From: Bacteroidales bacterium
GTDB lineage: Bacteria; Bacteroidota; Bacteroidia; Bacteroidales; DTU049
Assembly (NCBI GenBank): GCA_018432645.1
Contig: JAHDSP010000115.1
Span: forward strand, 1-14,125
Direction of reading: 5' to 3'
Length of the DNA stretch: 14,125 bases
In this document: piece by piece, positions 8,468-14,125 of the stretch
Layout of the letters: each line of letters starts with the position of its first letter
How positions within the stretch are numbered: position 1 is the first letter of the stretch
The notes under the pieces: model-generated
Told to the model about the DNA's origin: nothing
The model's database searches: none
What the model saw: only the letters and a program-made list of their open reading frames with translations
Translations under genes and position numbers: made by a program

Positions 8468-11400
8468 AAATCTTTTGTTATAGAAAATATTAATCTAGGA
8501 GATCGAAATCCTTTCTCTTCTACTCCCCAAGCATAGTCTAAACGCATGAAATAACCTAATAACTCTGCTCTGGCACCTATGCCTAGCCCTCCTACTAATG
8601 GATTGCGTGGATTATTAATGATTACTGTAATTGGTTTGCTATAATAATATTCGGGCACATAAATATTTATATCAGAATATGGATTGAGCCCTATCCATGC
8701 TGAGCCTATATCACCAAAAAAGTTTAATTGGAAGCTATTTAAAAAAGATGATTTTATCGGTCTATTAAATAAAAATCTGAAAATTGGAAATCTGATTTCT
8801 GAATTTATTACTAAAAAAGAATTACCATTACGAATGTTTTGTGGCATACCTCTCAGATTAGTAGCTAAAGTCTGAAAAGAAAAATTCATATTAGGATCTA
8901 ATATTGGTTGATACATATATCTTGGGAAAAGCCAATTATCTACACCACCTAAAATATATATTAATCTTGTAGAACCGAAGGAAGTAGCTCCAGCAATTCT
9001 ATTAGCCCATATCAAAGTTCTATATATTTTAGTATAATTCCTATAATCAAATCCTACATTAAACATGTTTAGTTTAGTATTTATAAGCCCCTGATAATAT
9101 TCGAAAAATATTTTTGCTCTTGTGCCATAATAAATATTAATCATTGGATTTCTAGTATTATCAAAGGTGAAATCTAATACTCCTCCACCCCATAGTGCAT
9201 GATCATTAGGTTTTAGTAGACTAGCTTCATCAATTGATTTATAAGCGATATTATCATATTTAGCAAAAACATCTAATCTAATGGCTGCTACTTGATTAAA
9301 AGGGTATTTTATTCTATAGTGTAAATCTGTTATTATATTTTTATTCAAATAATTTTCATCATTTAAATAATAACTATATCGATGAAAAACTACCTGCCTA
9401 TCTAATCGACGAGATAAATCCTCATAGCTAATGATATACTCATTCTCATCTAATGAACCAGACAAATGAGTGCCCAATATTATCCTATGATCTTCTAATA
9501 AATCTGTTAAATTAAGCATAAATAAAGCATTCATACCTGGTTGTATAAATATTGGTCCATAACCAGTATAAGTTTGATAAGAAGCATTTAAATAAGAAAA
9601 ATCAAATTGAGTAGTTACTTGATCTAAAAAATAACCAGTTTCGTAAGTTTCAATCTTTGGTAAAGAAAAATCTGACAAAGATCTTGTATCCTGCGTTAAT
9701 CCTATAACCTTACGTTTATCGGCATTCTTTTCTTTGCTTGATTTTATTGGCAGTGTATCCTGCTCTAGTTTGTAATTATAAATATCTATTAATGAATCAT
9801 TATCTTCACCTATGATTTGATAATTTTGCTTATCCATTTCTAAAAGTTTTTCATCTTTTATCTTTCTAGACTTAGACAGATCTGATGCTTTCCTTAATTG
9901 TTGTTTTTTATAATTACTAAGTGGCAAAGTATCTACAGGATTAAAATCCATAGGAATTAACGATAATTTATTTTTATTATTTTTTTCTCTAGTTATTATC
10001 AATGCTTTATTATCATTTATAGAAGCTGTTAAAATAGAATTTTTAAAATTGGATATTGGTTTATAATTTGCAAAATATTTGTATTGCATTACAGTATCTA
10101 CTAAAAGCAATGAACTATCAATATTAGCGATAAAAAAATTATTTACTCCATTACTATCACTTAAAAATATGAATTCATTTTTTGTATGAGGTATTATTTC
10201 GATTTCATTTACATTAGGTGTATTCGTTGCACGAATTAACGTATTTGGCTTGCGATTATCATAAATAAAAACATCATATTTACCTGGTTCGTTACGCCAA
10301 GAGAAATAATCATATTTATATGTTTTACGAATAAATGCCAAAGTATCATCCGGTCTATTAGATAAAAAAGCAATTTGATTTTTATTAATATAAACGGGAG
10401 CATAATCATCAAAATAATCTTTAGTAATATTAGTAGCACTTTTGCCCGCAAAAGAGAATAAATAGATATCGCTTTGCCCTTCGTTAATAGCAGACATTAC
10501 TAGATTTAGACCATCAGGAGAATAAGAAATAGAAGTAACCTTATCTACAGACTCTATTTTTATAAATTCTTTAGAATCTTCCTCAATATTATAAAGCATA
10601 AGCATACGTTGTCCTTTGTTTTCGAAATAGCAAGTAAATAAAGGTGCATATGGATGAAAAGCTACTAATGGATACGAATCATCAAAAGTCTCTTCTACCT
10701 TAGGTCCTAGTTTAAGGATTAATTTCTTTTTTGTAGGATTAGACAGTGAGACCAGATAAACGCGTTTTTGACTCATTCTATCACATACGATTACAGCATA
10801 TTGTCCATTATTATCCATAGAAACTTTATAAGGCAAATCCTTTTTAGCAATTTTCAGATTTTCAATATTTTGCCAATCGTTCCACTGTGTTATTTCATTA
10901 TTATACATTTTAGAATAATAGTTGTACCAAGTATCGATGAAATCCTTATATTTAATGCCGAGTATATACATTATGCCATCACTCACACTGCGGCTAATGC
11001 GAGTCATATAAATAAGGTTAGAAATCACATTTTCTCCATAAATATCAGTCATATAACGCCAAATGCTATGCCCAGCAATTTTGGCTTGCTCACCCTCTAA
11101 TTGATTAAATCTTTTAAATTTTTTATCTAAAATATTAACTCTTAAAAAATCATCCATTTCTGTACTCCACGGCTCAGCTAAATACGAAACTAATCCATCT
11201 ATATACCAAGCAGGAATGGCATCTAAAGTTTGATTTTTGAAATTAGCTGCAAAAGACTCGCCATATAATAATCTGACAACCATAACCTTGGCTATACCTT
11301 CTCTGACTTGTTTGAAAAGATCAGCATAACTACCATTAAAATATAAGAAAATTTTATTCCTTTGAATTATAGTTTGTCCTGCTGCATTATACAATATCTC

Positions 11401-11733
11401 ATCATCTATTCCAATATTGCTACTTTTCAGGTCAGACAAAGAATTAAAAACCAAAAATTGTAACTTAGTGTTTAATCGATAGTTTAATTTACTTTGAAAA
11501 ACATCAATAATAGAATCAGCATATCTAGCGACATTTACAGCAGTAGGATAACCTTTTTGATAGAAATAAACATCAAATTGATCAAATTTCATTAAACTCC
11601 ATATCTTCTCATATCTATATTGAACTCGATTTTTACCAAAGTTCAATTGACTACCTGTATAGAATTGAGCATTAGCAAATTGATATATCAAAATAAAAGA
11701 AAAAAACAAAAATTTTTTAATTCTATTACCCAT
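8464..11733 (-). CDS. Large outer-membrane protein: degenerate peptidase-like domain, PD40 (TolB-like) propeller and C-terminal beta-barrel
   Basis: The 1089-residue protein begins with a signal peptide (MGNRIKKFLFFSFILIYQF, cleaved after 'ANA' near residue 22). Residues ~45-280 resemble the peptidase-MA/gluzincin fold of many Bacteroidetes PD40 proteins, but the HExxH site reads R144-E-G-I-A148 and the usual W..EG helix reads 'WYIDG' (176-180), so it is probably inactive. Residues ~295-590 are a PD40 propeller ('SISYSPDGLNLVMSA', 'QIAFLSNRPDDTL', 'NEFIFLSDSNG'). A charged linker (~605-690) precedes a beta-rich domain (~700-1089) with alternating aromatic strands, 'LGGVDNWLFP', 'NSEIRFPIF', 'FFGDIGSAW' and 'PLVGGLGIGARAELLGYFMRLDYAWG', ending in phenylalanine as outer-membrane barrels do. 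The end resembles the Omp85/surface-antigen barrel. Such proteins are often labelled TolB-like translocation protein; true function is unknown, perhaps envelope assembly or transport. Its stop overlaps that of the convergent OmpA-family gene. No clear -7 element is seen upstream. Confidence 0.85.
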   Translation of the reverse strand: MGNRIKKFLFFSFILIYQFANAQFYTGSQLNFGKNRVQYRYEKIWSLMKFDQFDVYFYQKGYPTAVNVARYADSIIDVFQSKLNYRLNTKLQFLVFNSLSDLKSSNIGIDDEILYNAAGQTIIQRNKIFLYFNGSYADLFKQVREGIAKVMVVRLLYGESFAANFKNQTLDAIPAWYIDGLVSYLAEPWSTEMDDFLRVNILDKKFKRFNQLEGEQAKIAGHSIWRYMTDIYGENVISNLIYMTRISRSVSDGIMYILGIKYKDFIDTWYNYYSKMYNNEITQWNDWQNIENLKIAKKDLPYKVSMDNNGQYAVIVCDRMSQKRVYLVSLSNPTKKKLILKLGPKVEETFDDSYPLVAFHPYAPLFTCYFENKGQRMLMLYNIEEDSKEFIKIESVDKVTSISYSPDGLNLVMSAINEGQSDIYLFSFAGKSATNITKDYFDDYAPVYINKNQIAFLSNRPDDTLAFIRKTYKYDYFSWRNEPGKYDVFIYDNRKPNTLIRATNTPNVNEIEIIPHTKNEFIFLSDSNGVNNFFIANIDSSLLLVDTVMQYKYFANYKPISNFKNSILTASINDNKALIITREKNNKNKLSLIPMDFNPVDTLPLSNYKKQQLRKASDLSKSRKIKDEKLLEMDKQNYQIIGEDNDSLIDIYNYKLEQDTLPIKSSKEKNADKRKVIGLTQDTRSLSDFSLPKIETYETGYFLDQVTTQFDFSYLNASYQTYTGYGPIFIQPGMNALFMLNLTDLLEDHRIILGTHLSGSLDENEYIISYEDLSRRLDRQVVFHRYSYYLNDENYLNKNIITDLHYRIKYPFNQVAAIRLDVFAKYDNIAYKSIDEASLLKPNDHALWGGGVLDFTFDNTRNPMINIYYGTRAKIFFEYYQGLINTKLNMFNVGFDYRNYTKIYRTLIWANRIAGATSFGSTRLIYILGGVDNWLFPRYMYQPILDPNMNFSFQTLATNLRGMPQNIRNGNSFLVINSEIRFPIFRFLFNRPIKSSFLNSFQLNFFGDIGSAWIGLNPYSDINIYVPEYYYSKPITVIINNPRNPLVGGLGIGARAELLGYFMRLDYAWGVEEKGFRSPRLIFSITKDF

Positions 11734-11918
11734 ATTAGAAATTTCATACGAATTTACAATATTTTTTTAAATTAATAATTTAATATACCACAAAACAAAT
11801 ATCAATTATAAACCAAAACAATCCTAAATTACGAACTATTAAAAACAAGAAAAAACACATAAAATCATTCAAAAATATTTAATTAGGAGTTTAATTAATA
11901 ACTAAATTATTATTGGTT

Positions 11919-12016
11919 CATTCACGTTAATAACTATATTTCTTATGAGTATAATTGATTTGTAAATAAATTTATATTAATTTACTTTTCTTTGTCAACC
12001 ACACAAATAAAAGTAA
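11919..12016 (+). repeat. Intergenic direct repeat, copy 1 (~98 bp, hairpin at 3' end)
   Basis: It aligns without gaps to 12281-12378 at an offset of 362 bp. I count 82 of 98 identical positions. The best-conserved parts are 'TATGAGTATAATTGATTT' and 'TTTGTCAACCACACAAA'. The copy ends in a hairpin: stem 11982-11995 with 12003-12016, 14 bp with one C/T mismatch (11990/12008), and loop CAACCAC. Similarity on the left fades with a 1-bp indel near 11911-11918, so the left edge is uncertain. Confidence 0.85.
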
Positions 12017-12017
12017 C

Positions 12018-12065
12018 AAAAGAAAGGTCTCCACTGGGGAAACGCGGATTTGACAAAGCGTTTTC
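12018..12065. other. GC-richer island following repeat copy 1, possible fossil of a dispersed repeat
   Basis: This short stretch ('AGGTCTCCACTGGGGAAACG' and on through 'CGGATTTGACAAAGCG') is much richer in G+C than the flanks and is absent after copy 2. One plus frame reads KERSPLGKRGFDKAFSKII without a start codon or a domain. Its TTGACAAAG (12050-12058) is the exact reverse complement of CTTTGTCAA (11990-11998) in the hairpin of copy 1. I recall similar segments as dispersed intergenic repeats in Bacteroidetes, but cannot confirm this here. Confidence 0.4.
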
Positions 12066-12280
12066 TAAAATTATCATTTTTTTGTTTAAGTTAATTAATG
12101 ATATTTATTTAATGTGTTTTAAATATTAAATACCTTTATTGATGAATATTTTATAGAAATATTTTCAAAATTTTAAATTTTTAATCATATTATTTATAAG
12201 CTATAATTAGAAAAGTATTAATAATAATTTATTTAAATTCTTATATCATTACTAAATTTAAACATTTAATTATTACTGAT

Positions 12281-12378
12281 CATTCTCAGTAATAGCTATA
12301 TTTTTTATGAGTATAATTGATTTTAAAAAAATTTCTACTTAATTTACTATTCTTTGTCAACCACACAAAGAATAGTAA
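12281..12378 (+). repeat. Intergenic direct repeat, copy 2 (~98 bp, hairpin at 3' end)
   Basis: This is the second copy of the module at 11919-12016. Its terminal hairpin is longer and perfect (18 bp, extending past the aligned block to 12382). Compared with copy 1, the stem pair 12349/12373 is A-T where copy 1 has T-A (11987/12011), and the mismatch of copy 1 is a C-G pair here. After the hairpin the two copies diverge completely, so the module has a sharp right edge. Confidence 0.85.
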
Positions 12379-12382
12379 ATTA
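12340..12382. repeat. Perfect 18-bp stem-loop with CAACCAC loop
   Basis: TAATTTACTATTCTTTGT (12340-12357) is the exact reverse complement of 12365-12382. The 7-nt loop CAACCAC is identical to that of copy 1. There is no downstream T-run, so it does not look like a simple intrinsic terminator. It could act as a hairpin in RNA or as a single-stranded DNA hairpin. Confidence 0.85.
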
Positions 12383-12409
12383 TTTCAGGGCTAAAGCCTA
12401 TACCTTTTT

Positions 12410-12445
12410 ATATCATACCCTGGCCTAAAGGTCAGGGTATGATAT
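12410..12445. repeat. Strong 16-bp stem-loop with TAAA tetraloop
   Basis: ATATCATACCCTGGCC (12410-12425) pairs with 12430-12445 across the loop TAAA. All 16 positions pair if one G-U is allowed (G12423 with T12432). Eight of the pairs carry a G or C, which is striking in this AT-rich background. No T-run follows, and the nearest genes point away from or begin after it, so a terminator role is not obvious. Confidence 0.8.
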
Positions 12446-12460
12446 CTGGCACTTTTTGAA

Positions 12461-12490
12461 CTTGGTGTAATAACTTGGTGCCCTTTGTGG
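12461..12490 (+). repeat. Short degenerate tandem repeats of CTTGGTG type
   Basis: CTTGGTG occurs at 12461-12467 and 12474-12480, followed by CTTTGTGG at 12483-12490. The units are spaced 13 and 9 bp apart. Strings of this kind (ACTTGGTG...CCTTTGTGGTAAA) are, from memory, frequent intergenic repeats in Bacteroidetes genomes. Nothing suggests a coding role. Confidence 0.5.
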
Positions 12491-12550
12491 TAAAATAATT
12501 TACCCACAATAAACGTTATAGAACCAATTTCATGGATTAATCATCAATAA

Positions 12551-12587
12551 TAAAATGAAATATATATAAGTGATATTTTTCATTTTA
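12551..12587. repeat. 10-bp inverted repeat in the leader of the rhodanese/MBL gene
   Basis: TAAAATGAAA (12551-12560) and TTTCATTTTA (12578-12587) are exact reverse complements separated by 17 bp. The repeat lies about 47 bp before the ATG at 12634, where an operator could sit, but AT-rich DNA produces such repeats by chance. Confidence 0.3.
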
Positions 12588-12633
12588 TGCTTTTCAAATC
12601 AAATTTTAATGAATTTTGTAAAAATTAATTATA

Positions 12634-13752
12634 ATGGAAAATTTAGAAATTACCGTAGAAGAATTACAAAATATATTAGAAAATAATAAGCCAGTTAAAA
12701 TAATAGATATAAGGCCTCAGGAGCACAGAGATGAATGGTATATACCAGAAAGTGAGCATTTAGACGTTTATAAGCAAATAGAAGCTGGTGAAGATAGTAT
12801 TTTTGATAATATAGATTTACCTATAGATAAACCAATAATTTTAGTATGCATAGAAGGTTTGATAAGTAAAGATGGAGCAGATATTTTACAAGAAAAAGGG
12901 TATAAAGCATACTCACTAAAAGGAGGTATGAAACAATGGAATTTCGCTTTTAGTACTAAATTATTAGAAAACAAAGAAAACGATTTAAAAATATTTCAAA
13001 TAAGAAGAGTGGCCAAAGGATGCTTATCATATCTCATTATTTCAAAAGATGAAGCAGTAGTAATAGATGCTTCACTTAGTCCAGAAGTGTATACATCTCT
13101 AGCTAATAAAAATAATAGTACTATTAAATATGTCATGGATACCCATACACATGCTGATTATATCTCTAGAACCAGAAAATTAGCTAAAATCAGCAATGCC
13201 AAACATTTATTTATAGATATAGCTCAATTAGATTATGATTACATAAAAGTTAAAGACAGGGAGAAAATGTATTTTGGCAATTCTGTAATAGAAATCATTT
13301 ATACACCAGGACATACCTTGGATAGTGTTTCATATTTATTAAATAATGAATATCTATTCACAGGTGATACGCTTTTTGTAGATGGCATAGGAAGACCGGA
13401 TTTGAAAGCCAATATAGATGAAACAATATATAAAGCAGGATTATTATATGATTCATTACAATATATACTTTCATTAGATAAAAATATAAATATATTACCA
13501 TCACATTATTCTAATTCTATTGCATTTGCTAAACCTATAATTGTAAATAAAATAGGAGAAATATCTAAAAATGTCAATGTCTTAAGTTTTAATAAAGATA
13601 AATTCATAGAGGTAATAATAGATAATATGCCATTACCTCCACCCAACTATAATGAGATAGTAGAAATAAATACAAGGGGCAGTTATGAAAATATAGACCT
13701 AGCGAGTCTGGAGGCTGGTGCTAATAGATGCAGCGTAGGGAAAAGAGGATAG
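12634..13752 (+). CDS. Rhodanese / metallo-beta-lactamase fusion, persulfide dioxygenase-like
   Basis: The 372-residue protein has an N-terminal rhodanese domain (~5-110: 'ITVEELQNILE', 'VKIIDIRPQEH', active-site loop at Cys72 in 'LVCIEGLISKDGA', closing 'YSLKGGMKQW'). Residues ~120-300 are a metallo-beta-lactamase fold with 'DTHTHADY' (His171, His173, Asp175), 'TPGH' (His227), 'TGDTLFVDGIGRPDL' (Asp245) and 'LPSHYSN' (His291). The 'TGDTLF...GRPDL' signature groups it with ETHE1/CstB-type sulfur enzymes, which oxidise glutathione or CoA persulfide using one iron held by two His and one Asp. Those three ligands are present (His171, His227, Asp245). The last His of HxHxDH is Tyr176, so a second metal site is unlikely. 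The tail 'EAGANRCSVG' resembles the normal family ending. The usual CstB order is MBL first; here rhodanese is first. Likely cytosolic, since no signal peptide is seen. Substrate is inferred. Confidence 0.85.
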   Translation: MENLEITVEELQNILENNKPVKIIDIRPQEHRDEWYIPESEHLDVYKQIEAGEDSIFDNIDLPIDKPIILVCIEGLISKDGADILQEKGYKAYSLKGGMKQWNFAFSTKLLENKENDLKIFQIRRVAKGCLSYLIISKDEAVVIDASLSPEVYTSLANKNNSTIKYVMDTHTHADYISRTRKLAKISNAKHLFIDIAQLDYDYIKVKDREKMYFGNSVIEIIYTPGHTLDSVSYLLNNEYLFTGDTLFVDGIGRPDLKANIDETIYKAGLLYDSLQYILSLDKNINILPSHYSNSIAFAKPIIVNKIGEISKNVNVLSFNKDKFIEVIIDNMPLPPPNYNEIVEINTRGSYENIDLASLEAGANRCSVGKRG

Positions 13753-13823
13753 GGAATATTTTTTGCTAAATTATTAATAAGAAATTAGTAAAATTTTCAT
13801 TTTTTAAATGTTTAGAATAATTA

Positions 13824-13839
13824 ATGATATTAATATCAT
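13824..13839. repeat. Perfect 16-bp palindrome between the MBL gene and the transposase
   Basis: ATGATATTAATATCAT is identical to its own reverse complement, with no spacer. It lies 41 bp before the transposase ATG. It may be an operator-like site, part of the insertion-sequence left end, or chance in AT-rich DNA. Confidence 0.4.
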
Positions 13840-13854
13840 ATTAAAATTATTATG

Positions 13855-13862
13855 TATATTTG
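13855..13862 (+). promoter_or_regulatory. Bacteroidetes-type -7 element just upstream of the transposase
   Basis: TATATTTG matches TAnnTTTG and lies 17 bp before the ATG at 13880, leaving a leader of only about 10 nt. The short leader and missing -33 element make it less certain than the motif alone suggests. Confidence 0.35.
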
Positions 13863-13879
13863 CCAAAAAATCAATATTT

Positions 13880-14125
13880 ATGAAGACTTTAGTTGAAAAT
13901 ATTAATGAACACCTGGCTATGAGTAAGGAAGACTCCAAAGCCTTCTTCGATAATCTCTACGATTTCCTGTTTCAGAACGAAGCTGACGCAGTAGATTACC
14001 AAGGTTTAAAAATTCAAAGTACTCCACCATTATGTCCAAATTGTCGTAGTAACAATATTGTAAAAAATGGCAAGCAAAAAGGTATTCAAAATTATCGTTG
14101 CAAACATTGTGGCAGACAATTTAGA
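13880..14125 (+). CDS. Transposase N-terminus with zinc ribbon (IS1595/IS1-like), 3'-truncated by window edge
   Basis: The frame opens with ATG at 13880 (MKTLVENINEHLAMSKED...) and runs 82 codons to the last base without a stop. Residues 1-45 are a helical lead with 'FFDNLYDFLF'. Residues 52-77 hold a four-cysteine zinc ribbon: 'CPNC' (Cys52, Cys55), 'IVKNGKQKGIQNYRCKHC' (Cys74, Cys77), then 'GRQF'. This N-terminal zinc ribbon is typical of DNA-binding transposases of the IS1595 and IS1 groups. The DDE/DDxD catalytic part would lie beyond the window, so family and intactness are unresolved. Codons from about 13908 to 13995 use more G and C (CTG, TTC, CTC, GAC, AAG) than neighbouring genes, suggesting recent arrival. 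The left terminal inverted repeat should lie in 13753-13879 but cannot be placed without the right end. Confidence 0.75.
   Translation, partial: MKTLVENINEHLAMSKEDSKAFFDNLYDFLFQNEADAVDYQGLKIQSTPPLCPNCRSNNIVKNGKQKGIQNYRCKHCGRQFR

Larger units (their letters stand above)
12375..12503. repeat. Palindrome-rich block bounded by an 11-bp inverted repeat
   Basis: GTAAATTATTT (12375-12385) is the exact reverse complement of AAATAATTTAC (12493-12503). Between them lie two GGCNTAAA-type hairpins (small GGC-TAAA-GCC at 12389-12398, large at 12410-12445) and the TTGGTG-type short repeats. The layout resembles a small non-autonomous element or a REP/BIME-like intergenic repeat. No target-site duplication is evident next to the ends, and one end overlaps the hairpin of repeat copy 2. 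Confidence 0.5.
11734..12633. other. 900-bp gene-free intergenic region with repeats and hairpins
   Basis: No reading frame of believable length or composition lies between the outer-membrane barrel gene (leftward) and the rhodanese/MBL gene (rightward). 11734-11914 is plain AT-rich upstream DNA for the leftward gene. 11915-12016 and 12281-12378 are two copies of a repeat ending in hairpins. 12018-12065 is a short GC-richer island. 12066-12270 is AT-rich with nothing I can assign. 12340-12503 is a dense palindromic block. 12504-12633 is AT-rich leader DNA for the rightward gene, with no exact TAnnTTTG. Confidence 0.8.

Noticed and set aside
10768..11100. 110-residue plus-strand frame inside the outer-membrane barrel gene
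   Set aside because: It lies antisense to a well-supported gene with a continuous domain structure, and its Ile/His-rich composition fits a frame shadow.
11945..11965. Short frame beginning MSIIDF shared by both repeat copies
   Set aside because: It runs six codons in copy 1 and eleven in copy 2 with different ends, so it is explained by repeat similarity rather than a peptide gene.
11995..12003. Possible integron attC-like site in the hairpins with CAACCAC loop
   Set aside because: The paired RYYYAAC/GTTRRRY boxes and extrahelical bases of attC sites are not present, and no integrase or cassette genes are seen.
11915..12390. CRISPR array
   Set aside because: There are only two repeat copies, each ~98 bp with 362-bp spacing, and no cas genes.
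13767..13795. Terminator after the rhodanese/MBL gene
   Set aside because: The possible stem CTAAATT/AAATTAG is short, AT-only except one pair, and has a mismatch; I could not separate it from background.

Overview
The window reads as a chromosomal piece of a very AT-rich member of the Bacteroidota (Bacteroidetes). Supporting signs are two secreted proteins with the two C-terminal sorting-domain types of the type IX secretion system (T9SS), a TPR/PD40/OmpA outer-membrane protein, a PD40 plus beta-barrel protein, matches to the Bacteroidetes -7 promoter consensus TAnnTTTG upstream of three genes, and the general lack of Shine-Dalgarno sequences. Genus cannot be fixed from this window.

Layout: (1) Bases 1-8467 hold three plus-strand genes. 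The first is the 3' part of a large adhesin-like protein (beta-propeller, Ig/PKD, SprB-type repeat, PKD, type B sorting domain). The second is a 1442-residue secreted modular protein (parallel beta-helix, alternating CARDB-like and jelly-roll modules, Ig-like domain, type A sorting domain). The third is a PorE-like TPR/PD40/CRD/OmpA protein likely to anchor an envelope complex to peptidoglycan. (2) Bases 8464-11733 hold a convergent minus-strand gene for a large outer-membrane protein: a degenerate gluzincin-peptidase-like domain, a PD40 propeller and a C-terminal beta-barrel. The two convergent genes share a TTAA so that both stop codons overlap. (3) Bases 11734-12633 have no credible gene. 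They carry a duplicated ~98-bp module (two copies 362 bp apart, 82 of 98 positions identical by hand count). Each copy ends in a hairpin with the same 7-nt loop, and one base pair differs by a compensatory change. The second copy runs into a palindrome-rich block with a 16-bp stem and TAAA loop, then short TTGGTG-type repeats. (4) Bases 12634-13752 encode a rhodanese/metallo-beta-lactamase fusion likely to act in persulfide or sulfane-sulfur metabolism. (5) The right edge holds the first 82 codons of a zinc-ribbon transposase (IS1595/IS1-like), whose beginning looks richer in G+C than its surroundings.

Working together: the first four genes are all cell-envelope or surface functions. Two are T9SS cargo, one is an OmpA-type periplasmic/peptidoglycan linker of the kind used by T9SS and gliding machineries, and one is an outer-membrane barrel. 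Separate -7-like elements before genes two and three suggest they are transcribed individually rather than as a strict operon. The right third is an accessory region with repeats and an insertion sequence around a sulfur-metabolism gene. I found no tRNA, rRNA, CRISPR array or clearly new multi-gene system. The most unusual material is the structured repeat region at 11919-12503.
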